Virus record (IMG/VR): IMGVR_UViG_3300033143_005799
Location: 1-36,378 of that record
Reading direction: 5' to 3' (one strand)
DNA from: a virus
DNA: 36,378 nt
Shown piece after piece: positions 28,735 to 36,378 of the stretch; position 1 is the first letter of the stretch; each line of letters opens with the position of its first letter. The translations under genes were made by a program, and so were the position numbers. A model generated the notes under the pieces. That model was not told the DNA's origin, made no database searches, and saw only the letters and a list, made by a program, of their open reading frames with translations.

Positions 28735-29075
28735 TATTTTATAGCCACCTCTATCATCAATTCTATTTTTTCGATCAGGTCTTTGAATTCCTTTGACATC
28801 TCAGCCTTATGTTCACGCATTATTTCTCTAATGTCATCGTGGAGCTCATCTTTCAATTCATGCTTACACAACTGCATTCTATTGTCGAGCTCCTTTTCCC
28901 CGATGGGGGCAACCTTCTGATCCTTTTCCTCGATGGGGGCAACCTTCTGCACCCTTTTTACGCCTGCGAAAATACTCAACGCTGCTGTCAGTGAGAGTAA
29001 AAATTCTTTCCACCACTTCACTATAAACAACGATTGCTCCACCTGATCAGGTGTTGGTATTGTGTCTCCTGCCAT
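28734..29075 (-). CDS. Membrane-anchored coiled-coil protein, possible inner spanin
   Basis: 113 residues with AAGGACGGTGATTT before ATG 29075. One hydrophobic segment at about 24-40 (EFLLSLTAALSIFAG) is followed by a highly charged helical tail (KHELKDELHDDIREIMREHK). A tandem 10-residue repeat (QKVAPIEEKD, QKVAPIGEKE) lies between them. The membrane anchor with coiled coil suits an Rz-type inner spanin, but another lysis or adhesin accessory role cannot be excluded. Confidence 0.55.
   Translation of the reverse strand: MAGDTIPTPDQVEQSLFIVKWWKEFLLSLTAALSIFAGVKRVQKVAPIEEKDQKVAPIGEKELDNRMQLCKHELKDELHDDIREIMREHKAEMSKEFKDLIEKIELMIEVAIK
28891..28950. repeat. 30-bp tandem repeat inside the spanin-like gene
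   Basis: Two adjacent 30-bp units, 28891-28920 and 28921-28950, differ at only two positions and keep the frame. They lengthen the stalk after the membrane segment. Confidence 0.9.
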
Positions 29076-29116
29076 AAATCACCGTCCTTCTTATTTTTTT
29101 TTATTGAATATTTGGA

Positions 29117-31216
29117 TTAGTTGGGCAGTCTTAAAGCCCTATATCCTGCCCCTCCTGAGTCGGCAGCGCCTACGGATACACGTTCAAATACAGGAGAAGT
29201 TCCGTTATGGTACTGCAATAATAGGCAAGTCTCCAATGCACCGGGCCCAGCAATTTGAGTCCTTAATACCCCGTTTACATAAGTAACCAAATCGGTACCA
29301 GTTGAACTTTTCATATAAGACGATGCAATATTTAACTGTGTACCTATATTTAGATTTTTAAAGAATGCAGATATAGTCTCATCGTGAGATAAGAGAAATA
29401 CAGGGTCCAGATTGTTGACTAAATCAACACCCCCGCCAGGTGTGAAATCGTTATACCAAGAACAAGCGATAATATTAAGTCCTGTCGCGGATGCATTTCC
29501 GTTTATTCCATAAATTGCATGGACTGTTATCTCTGTGAAGCTATTGCTCATCAATACGGTTCCATAATTAGTCCTACCACTGCCTAGCGGGTCAACCCCT
29601 AGCGCAATCCCGTATTCATAATCACTGACATAACACCCAGTTACATTAATAGATTCATTTTGATAATTGGTACCACCCTCTAAATGTATACCGTAGCGTA
29701 CACCGTCTTCAAAATGACAATCCCTAATTGATACCGGCTTACACCCTCTAAGTGAAATACCATCGTAATGATATTGAATAACACACCCTTCTATTTGTCC
29801 ACTAGTAGCTTCTTCTATCAGGATTGCTACGTTATCTGTATTTGGCGTTGAGTCTGATGTATCAAGGCTCCCGTAGGTCATCCATAAGTGCTTGAACAGG
29901 AATTGTTCTGCGTTCCCATACGCCCAGATTGCATGTTTTTCGATATGCCAGAATTGACAATCCTCGATAGTGTCACCATATGAGTGACCATTCGTTGCGG
30001 ATGCATGTAACTCTATAGCAATTTCCAGATGTTGGAAACGGCAGCCACGTATAGACATCATAGTCTGGTTTCCACCACAAAAAACAGCCCATCTACCGTC
30101 TAGTTTATCCCCTCCATTTATATAAACATTATGTAATTTCTGGCCTTGATTTACCTCAGCAGTAGCGTGATTATATCTAATGCAATAGGTACCGGAACTT
30201 CCTCTATAGTTTAATATAGAGTACCTGTCACCAGCACCAATTATTCCTATAACCTCGGTAACTTCTAATGTTGATGTTATTAAATAAGTGTGGTCATTCG
30301 GTATAAATATTTCACCGTTTATAGTTTCAACATAACTTATGGCGGTCTGAATTGATGCGGTATCGTCAATTACACCATCACCAATAGCCCCGAACCATTC
30401 TATGTTATGACCAAACCCTCCATCAATCCGCAAATAAGCCTTAGACCCATCACCGCCAGTAGGGATCGATACAGTACCACAGTATGGAGCGCCATTATTT
30501 GAGTAAGTACCGGGAGCCGCACCGGTTACACCTTTATGTTGACCGCCATCTGTGCCTCCAAAAAAATATATAGCCCCATCAACCGGGTCATGTGTGATGG
30601 CCTCTGCTCTATTGGCGTAAGTTTTAGTTTTGATCTCAGCTAAGATAGATTCGACATTTTCGCCTACATACATGCCTTGAGAATCTGACACGATCATGTT
30701 CTCGGCTTTAGCAGATGCCGCGGGCAGCCCGTTCAAGTCAACATCGGACACAACCATCTTCTTGAGTAAAGGATCCCACATCAATCCTTTACCGGCTTCA
30801 TAATCTGGCAATGTAAAATCAGTCGTGCCATCATCTGAAACAGGTGCTTTCGTTGTACGATCGATTTCGTCACCTAACTGCTGGACCTGCATGGTGAGAT
30901 TGTCTAACGCGTTCTCATGGGTTTCAGAGGGGAACGGGTCGTATGGTGAGTAATCGACAAGCTGGGTATTCGGTACTTCGCGATGCAATGTCACTTTCAC
31001 ATCTTCGGCAGGAGCGCCTGCTGTGAAATCAATGACGCCGCCCGGAGAGATATCTTGATCAGCATTGCGAGTGACTGTGTAATCGGCACTCTGTAGTACA
31101 TCATCGAGATAAACTTTAAGATGGGAATCATCGGTTGTCTTAAAGGTGAATGAGAATTGGGCGATAATTCCATCGCCGATATAATTGACCCGGTTTGTCT
31201 CTGTTGCGATTGTCAT
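29117..31216 (-). CDS. Tail spike with T7 gp17-like anchor and beta-helix
   Basis: 699 residues from ATG 31216 (ATGA overlap with the gp16-like gene). Residues about 8-115 (TNRVNYIGDGIIAQFSFTFK, FTAGAPAEDVKVTLHREVPN, LTMQVQQLGDEIDRTTKAP) match the T7 tail fibre N-terminal anchor. Around residue 270, EWFGAIGDGVIDDTASIQTA opens a right-handed beta-helix of pectate-lyase type, followed by the repeats of such spikes (GIIGAGDRYSILNY, NVTGCYVSDYEYGIALG). Likely a capsule- or O-antigen-binding or -cleaving spike. The C-terminus is variable and probably sets host range. Confidence 0.88.
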   Translation of the reverse strand: MTIATETNRVNYIGDGIIAQFSFTFKTTDDSHLKVYLDDVLQSADYTVTRNADQDISPGGVIDFTAGAPAEDVKVTLHREVPNTQLVDYSPYDPFPSETHENALDNLTMQVQQLGDEIDRTTKAPVSDDGTTDFTLPDYEAGKGLMWDPLLKKMVVSDVDLNGLPAASAKAENMIVSDSQGMYVGENVESILAEIKTKTYANRAEAITHDPVDGAIYFFGGTDGGQHKGVTGAAPGTYSNNGAPYCGTVSIPTGGDGSKAYLRIDGGFGHNIEWFGAIGDGVIDDTASIQTAISYVETINGEIFIPNDHTYLITSTLEVTEVIGIIGAGDRYSILNYRGSSGTYCIRYNHATAEVNQGQKLHNVYINGGDKLDGRWAVFCGGNQTMMSIRGCRFQHLEIAIELHASATNGHSYGDTIEDCQFWHIEKHAIWAYGNAEQFLFKHLWMTYGSLDTSDSTPNTDNVAILIEEATSGQIEGCVIQYHYDGISLRGCKPVSIRDCHFEDGVRYGIHLEGGTNYQNESINVTGCYVSDYEYGIALGVDPLGSGRTNYGTVLMSNSFTEITVHAIYGINGNASATGLNIIACSWYNDFTPGGGVDLVNNLDPVFLLSHDETISAFFKNLNIGTQLNIASSYMKSSTGTDLVTYVNGVLRTQIAGPGALETCLLLQYHNGTSPVFERVSVGAADSGGAGYRALRLPN

Positions 31217-34200
31217 TGTGAGCCTCCCAAGGCCTTCTCTATCTCGGTGAATCCACGGTGCGTGGCCCACAAATTATTAAATAATATTGACCGTCTAACA
31301 GCTCTGAGGTCCGCCTCTCTGAAATCCCCAGAAGCAACACCGCTGGATATCTGTCCAAGGTCAGATAATCTACCGGCTGACACGCCCATAACAGAACCCA
31401 GTAGGTTACGTGAAGCATAACGCGATAGTTGTCCTTTGTCAGCACCAAGGAGTCTGAACATGTCAGCTTCGCCCGTTGTCGCTTTGGACACCATACCATT
31501 TAGATCGCCCCAGTACGCCAATAATCCCGACCTGTCAATACCTTCACGTATGAATGTGTCGTAATCCACTTTAACTTCTTTACCCTTCAAATTCTGTCGA
31601 GCCGCGTATGACACATACCCGAGCGTCACCATCGCCATAGTACCGGCAATTCTGGAAGCGGTCATGTCGTCGAGTCCCGCTAGTAAAATTCGATTGTTCG
31701 CAGCCATTGAGAACGACTTGAACTGAAACACCAGCTTACCGATCTCACCTTTTGAGGCGAGCGGTAGATCACCAGTACCCGGTGTCACCACTGTCATATC
31801 AACTTCTTTGCGGACAGCGGCTTTGAATCGTTCGGCCAATCGTTGGTCAGCCCATTCTTCAACCTGAGGAACCCATACACCATCGACCATATCGCGAGAT
31901 TCTTTGAGCTGTCGAGATATGGCTTGTAAGTCTTTCAAACTGATACCGCCTCTGGCATATTGCTCCATTGCAGCATCGCTCAATTCACCTTTTGCAGCTC
32001 TTAATGAATCCGCCACGATATCATCGATGTAAGATGTGGCCGTCATCGATTTCCAAAAATTATTCCAGTAAGGCATACCGGTTGCTTTCGTGAAAACTTG
32101 TTGGGTATTTTTCCAACCACGCAGCACTTTGCCCCCGGTTGTTGTTTTGCTAATCGGTGCCTGGTAATCATCCATCAAATATAATTTTTCCAGACGACCA
32201 CTGTTCATCAAATCAGCTGCCATACCGAGTTTACGGTTCACATTAGCACTGAGTTTCATTGCCTTCATATTCGTGGCCAAACGGCTCATATCTCTGGCGA
32301 ATGTGCGCAGTCCTCGACGCGCGATATAATTACCAACATCAGGTATCGATGAGACAGTCACCATGCCGAGCATTGTCATCACATTAAATTCTTTTAATCG
32401 CTGGCGAGCTTGGTGCCAGAATCCACCTGGGTTTTCCGGTTGCTTGTAACGGTGGAATAACTGTAGGTGCATGGCCTCCATATCACGACTGACATTCTCC
32501 CATTCTTTACGAATCTGTTTACCGAGCTTGGCATCACCTTTGTTGAAGGCGTCCATCGCCATGTCATCGTACATCTTACCGACTTCACCCATCTTTGCAG
32601 TGAACGCATTGGAACCGCCCATTTGAGGGTCCTTACCGACTTTCACACTTCCGGCAGGAGATGGGTCGAAAACTTCTTTAAAATGCAATGTCGGGTTGAC
32701 GCCGCGCACATATTGGCGCATCACCATCTCGATATCGTTTTCAAGAAACTCGTCGACAATTTTGCTCGGGATATTCAGGGTTCGTTCTTTTAGTGGTCCG
32801 ACCTGGAAAGAGCTGCGGTTCGCATTGATAGCGGGATCGTATTCAGACCCCTCGATTTTTGCACGTAGCTCTCTGGCTGCATGGAGAGATTCATTCTTAG
32901 CAACCGTGAGCTGTGCATCATAACTTTGCTTGGCCCGCACCATCTCGACATCACGGATATACCCCAACTCTTGGCGCAGATCATACGCTTCCTGCGCAGC
33001 AGAACGTCTACCTTTAACCTCGCCGCGAGCTTTCGCTGCCTGCAGTTCATCGTAGGACCGTTCAATAACAGTGGGTTTTTTCTTAACCTTCGCAGCTTTC
33101 AATTCAGCAACTTCTGCCGCTTCCTCAATCACTTGTAAATTTTTCTCAGCACGACCGATTGTTCGGGAACGAATCTCAACTTCTGCATTTCCGTAGAAAT
33201 AGTCGGATACTCGTTTTTCGAAGACAGCAGGTTGTTCACGGATAGCAGTGAAGTCCCATGCACGGTGCAAATAGCTTTTGTCGCCCGTTGGTGTGCGAAT
33301 CTCAGTTTGCAGTTTACCTGCCCGCACCAACACATCTCGTGCATCGGCAGGCATATTTTTGATATTTTTCTTCGGTGTACCGTCTTCCTTAAAGAATTTT
33401 TTAATGATGTCCGGCTCAACCAATCCGTCTAAATCCTCAGGGGTCAGTTGTGTCCAATCGGTAACTTGTCGTTCCAGTAAATCTTGCTCATCGAGTCGCG
33501 CTTGTATCGGGTCAGAAATTTCTGAGCGCAACATCTTAGCTGTCTTCGACACCAGTTCATCACCATTAACAGCCTCATCGCCATTACGCATGGCACGGGA
33601 AACCTCTATCGAGAAGTCCTGTCGGCTCAGTGCAACTTCTCCCGATTCTTTCTGAATACGTTTGTACGTTGAATATCCGACATCCATCGCCTCTTGCACT
33701 TTAAATCCAGATTCCTGTTCGAACTGGGACATACGGGCTTCGACAGAAGGCGGTAATGCGTCGCCGTATTGATTGCGCACACGCACCATCGGGTCATCGA
33801 TTAATAACGCCGCCATCTCGCGGGCAGCGTGTACTCGTGATCCAGCTAACCGGATGGCAGGTGATGCCCATCCCAGTGCCTTTGCAAGTTTCGGGTGTTT
33901 TAGTTCAGATAAAGTTTCAGGTGCCATTTTCTCAAGACCGTCGAGTTTGGTCTGGGCAACTTCTGCAAGTTTTGTATCGCCTGCCTCAACAGCCTTGTTG
34001 AGTTGGTTCTGAGCATCTTCAACCAATGCGCGGTGTGTCTCAACAACTTCAATCTGAGCCTCAGCCGCACCCATGTTGCGAGGATCGATATCATCAACAC
34101 GAGCATCCCCATCCATTATCTTAATGTCGTTATCGAGATCGGCTGCAAAATTTTGAGCAGATTTACCAACACCTTTGAATGTGAGAATACCACCTGTTAT

Positions 34201-34809
34201 TAGTCCGGCAAATACGGCTGAGGCGCTGATAGCAAATACAGATTCCTCAGTAGTTCGTGTTGCCTGAGTACCGTGCAACAATCCCTCACCAAGTGCCGCG
34301 CCTCCACCAGCGATACCAACTTGGGTCGCGACCAATGACGCTCGCGACCCTGTTAAAATACCCGGCTTGAGTAATACGGTTGCCGGAATGAAATAAGTTG
34401 GCCATTGCTCAGGCGACACCATTGCTGCAAAGCTGGACGCAATAAAACCCGTTGCGCCTGACTCGTCAACCAATTGTCGATCACGCTGCTGTTGGCGTAA
34501 ATTTTCTGTCACCCAATTCGCGTGACGCTCACTGAGTGCATACTGGGCATATTCTTCTTTGAATTCTTCGAACTCAGGAGGGATGTGGTCTTCATAGTTG
34601 AAGGAGCCATCTTTTGATTGCTCCAATTCTATGGGTGTGAGTATTCCAGGTTTGTCGCCATACTTAGCAGCTAATGACGCGGGCGTGAATTCCTGACGAA
34701 ATGCCGCGCCCCATGCAGAACCCTCGATAGGGGTTGGATCCAGTGTCGCTTCTGTCTCAGGTAGGATGGCTCCTGCCAAATCATTGGTTGTTAGCTCGCG
34801 TAATGGCAT
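31213..34809 (-). CDS. Internal virion protein, gp16-like
   Basis: 1198 residues, close in size to T7 gp16 and encoded where gp16 lies. No transglycosylase active site is visible. Residues about 130-220 are Gly/Ala-rich and hydrophobic (TYFIPATVLLKPGILTGS, GIAGGGAALGEGLLHG, FAISASAVFAGLITGGILTF), a likely membrane-inserting part used when such proteins form the ejection channel. The remainder is long, helical and charged. Start ATG 34809 overlaps the preceding stop (TAATG). Confidence 0.75.
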   Translation of the reverse strand: MPLRELTTNDLAGAILPETEATLDPTPIEGSAWGAAFRQEFTPASLAAKYGDKPGILTPIELEQSKDGSFNYEDHIPPEFEEFKEEYAQYALSERHANWVTENLRQQQRDRQLVDESGATGFIASSFAAMVSPEQWPTYFIPATVLLKPGILTGSRASLVATQVGIAGGGAALGEGLLHGTQATRTTEESVFAISASAVFAGLITGGILTFKGVGKSAQNFAADLDNDIKIMDGDARVDDIDPRNMGAAEAQIEVVETHRALVEDAQNQLNKAVEAGDTKLAEVAQTKLDGLEKMAPETLSELKHPKLAKALGWASPAIRLAGSRVHAAREMAALLIDDPMVRVRNQYGDALPPSVEARMSQFEQESGFKVQEAMDVGYSTYKRIQKESGEVALSRQDFSIEVSRAMRNGDEAVNGDELVSKTAKMLRSEISDPIQARLDEQDLLERQVTDWTQLTPEDLDGLVEPDIIKKFFKEDGTPKKNIKNMPADARDVLVRAGKLQTEIRTPTGDKSYLHRAWDFTAIREQPAVFEKRVSDYFYGNAEVEIRSRTIGRAEKNLQVIEEAAEVAELKAAKVKKKPTVIERSYDELQAAKARGEVKGRRSAAQEAYDLRQELGYIRDVEMVRAKQSYDAQLTVAKNESLHAARELRAKIEGSEYDPAINANRSSFQVGPLKERTLNIPSKIVDEFLENDIEMVMRQYVRGVNPTLHFKEVFDPSPAGSVKVGKDPQMGGSNAFTAKMGEVGKMYDDMAMDAFNKGDAKLGKQIRKEWENVSRDMEAMHLQLFHRYKQPENPGGFWHQARQRLKEFNVMTMLGMVTVSSIPDVGNYIARRGLRTFARDMSRLATNMKAMKLSANVNRKLGMAADLMNSGRLEKLYLMDDYQAPISKTTTGGKVLRGWKNTQQVFTKATGMPYWNNFWKSMTATSYIDDIVADSLRAAKGELSDAAMEQYARGGISLKDLQAISRQLKESRDMVDGVWVPQVEEWADQRLAERFKAAVRKEVDMTVVTPGTGDLPLASKGEIGKLVFQFKSFSMAANNRILLAGLDDMTASRIAGTMAMVTLGYVSYAARQNLKGKEVKVDYDTFIREGIDRSGLLAYWGDLNGMVSKATTGEADMFRLLGADKGQLSRYASRNLLGSVMGVSAGRLSDLGQISSGVASGDFREADLRAVRRSILFNNLWATHRGFTEIEKALGGSQ

Positions 34810-36378
34810 TAGTATTTAGCCCTCCACGCTTCAATTTCTTTATCAGGTTTGGCAGATGGTTGTTGGGCTTTCTGTTTTTCGATACCCGCTTCAACCCTCT
34901 GGAAACCTTCTCGACGTTGTTTTCGCGCATCTCCCAAAGCATTCGATATGATATTACCAATACCGCTGAACGCCTTGCCTGATATCACACCAAGTTCATC
35001 CATCATTGCGCCCGCTCGAACACCTGTCGGTGCGCTATGCCACGCATCGTAGCTTGATAATGCTGTTGCCCTGTCATTAGCAACCTGTCGGGTACGCTCA
35101 ATTTCTTTCGTCTTCTCAACTTGTTCTTTGAAGTATTCTTTGCCGGTATCGGTTTCTTTGAAATCGAATGTGGCTCCGATGGCCTTGTATTCGCCATCCT
35201 TATCAACCCAAGTGACGACATACGACGGGTTGGTTATCGGATCAAAATCAGGCGTTTTCGAATAAGTGTAGTTCGCTGGCATTTCACCATTGTTATACGA
35301 CGGTAACTGTTCTTCGATAATCTTGTGAGCCCATTTGCCATTTTCAACATTGCCGAAATTCAAAGACGTTGCGAATGGTCCATTGACAATCTCGCCGGTA
35401 ACTTGATCAGTTCCGTAAGTTTGTTTGACAGACCTTATAGCAGCCATATATGCAGCGCCCATATCGCCCCCAACAAGGGGTATCAGTGATCGGGCTTTGC
35501 GCTGTACTTTGTTTTCAAATGAGCCTCTGAAAGATGGTGTTGCATCAAACCAAAAAGTGACATCCTCTTGAGGCATAGTCTGTTTCAATAGCGCCTCAAA
35601 ATTATCTGTATCGTATTTATTAGCATCGAAATATGCATAGTCGTCGTTTATCTCAGCAGGCGATTTATTCTTATTCGCAGTGATCAACGCCATTGCGCGT
35701 TCACTGTCGAACGCTTGAATGATGTCGCTGTATTCAGGTGTGATGCCGGATAGTTTTGCAACAACCGCGCCGGGACTAACTTCACTCATGCGTTTAAATA
35801 AATTGATGCCTGACATGACAAGATCGGGATTGTTAGATGTGAATGCCGCATCGAATATCTCGCGAGAACCCTTCGCCACATAACCTTGGCGAGCAAAATC
35901 TGCCACCATGATTGATTGTAATTTTGCGCCCGTTTCATCGTTGGCAAGTACCATTGTGGTTTCAATGCCACGACGGTTGTAGTCTTTCTTACCAACTAAT
36001 TCCCATCCCATTGCCAATGCAAATACATCATCGGCTTTGCTCTGGTCTGCCGATGCGCCGGTTGTTGGTGGGCAAGTTCCATTGAGATTGCATGACAACC
36101 CTTCCCTACGGACTTGTTGCACCGTGGTCTTTGTTAAACGGGCTTTCCACTCGTTCCATATTGCGCGTTGGGAATTGCGATTTTTCTGGCGAGCTGTCTC
36201 AGAGTAGAACCCGTCAACATTCTCATCAGTAACCATCGCTTGTTGGTGTATGAGTTCGTCGCCTAGTTTTACTGCAGCGGCCAACCCCATATTATTTTCG
36301 ATAGCTGTCATCGACTCGCGAAGCGTGTCCCCATTCCTCTCGATGATATGTGAATCGAGGCGACCTTCCATCTTCGTC
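34809..36378 (-). CDS. Internal virion protein, gp15-like (5' end at the window edge)
   Basis: The frame is open to the window's end; the first in-frame ATG is at 36371 (520 residues), but the real start may lie outside. It is helical and charged with sections such as LAAAVKLGDELIHQQAMV and ENKVQRKARSLIPLVGGDMG. Size, order (before the 1198-residue protein and the spike) and tail-end Lys/Gln-rich region resemble T7 gp15. It should work in the ejected core with gp14- and gp16-like proteins. No enzymatic motif found. Confidence 0.65.
   Translation of the reverse strand, partial: TKMEGRLDSHIIERNGDTLRESMTAIENNMGLAAAVKLGDELIHQQAMVTDENVDGFYSETARQKNRNSQRAIWNEWKARLTKTTVQQVRREGLSCNLNGTCPPTTGASADQSKADDVFALAMGWELVGKKDYNRRGIETTMVLANDETGAKLQSIMVADFARQGYVAKGSREIFDAAFTSNNPDLVMSGINLFKRMSEVSPGAVVAKLSGITPEYSDIIQAFDSERAMALITANKNKSPAEINDDYAYFDANKYDTDNFEALLKQTMPQEDVTFWFDATPSFRGSFENKVQRKARSLIPLVGGDMGAAYMAAIRSVKQTYGTDQVTGEIVNGPFATSLNFGNVENGKWAHKIIEEQLPSYNNGEMPANYTYSKTPDFDPITNPSYVVTWVDKDGEYKAIGATFDFKETDTGKEYFKEQVEKTKEIERTRQVANDRATALSSYDAWHSAPTGVRAGAMMDELGVISGKAFSGIGNIISNALGDARKQRREGFQRVEAGIEKQKAQQPSAKPDKEIEAWRAKY

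Noticed and set aside
31157-31420. 87-codon plus-strand frame opposite the gp16-like and spike genes
   Set aside because: Antisense shadow of two coupled genes with no ribosome site.
1-36378. Terminal direct repeats at the window ends
   Set aside because: The first and last tens of bases show no shared sequence.

Overview
This window reads as most of the genome of a short-tailed (podovirus-type) double-stranded DNA phage of a Gram-negative host. The late genes follow the T7-like order: small and large terminase, head-tail connector portal, scaffold, capsid, tail tubular A and B, internal virion proteins, and a tail spike whose N-terminus resembles T7 gp17. The lysis genes are of Gram-negative type. 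I see no phage RNA polymerase, integrase or lysogeny module, so host sigma70 transcription is inferred; one near-consensus sigma70 promoter at 19317-19345 agrees. The host genus cannot be told from the sequence.

Layout. Minus strand 13374 to 1: a Prim-Pol/VapE replication protein leads the late operon, followed by terminase (broken), portal, a Bbp19-like protein, scaffold, capsid, a jelly-roll head protein, tail tubular A, tail tubular B (broken), and an internal virion protein, a GNAT-like acetyltransferase and a second related virion protein cut by the left edge. From the right edge the minus strand continues (36378 to 27333) with a gp15-like protein, a gp16-like 1198-residue protein, the tail spike, a membrane/coiled-coil protein, an M15 endolysin, a holin and a jelly-roll protein. 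If the molecule is circular or circularly permuted, these two blocks form one late operon, and a short piece is missing at the window junction.

Plus strand 14323 to 27373: a run of small, mostly unknown early genes (several cysteine-rich, two ribbon-helix-helix-like, one HNH), then a replication/recombination block: dATP/dGTP diphosphohydrolase-like protein, DUF2800 Cas4-like nuclease, a Gp49/66-DUF2829 (Tad2-like) fusion, DUF2815 single-strand binding protein, an interrupted tRNA-like gene, family B DNA polymerase, VRR-NUC nuclease and SNF2-type helicase. Two tiny membrane or lipoprotein-like genes and a strong terminator end the strand.

The 948-base divergent region 13375-14322 holds a DnaA-box match, a 17-base dyad and about a dozen copies of a CTGTAACACTT-type repeat in both orientations. 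It is the best candidate for the replication origin and for control of both operons. The most unusual items are the repeat array, the tRNA with about 92 extra bases in place of its anticodon loop, a recurring intergenic leader (AATTTAGCAACCAAGAGGC) in front of early genes, a promoter whose transcript would start in a long hairpin, jelly-roll modules in three structural proteins, and two essential late genes that are each frameshifted with apparent loss of conserved residues.
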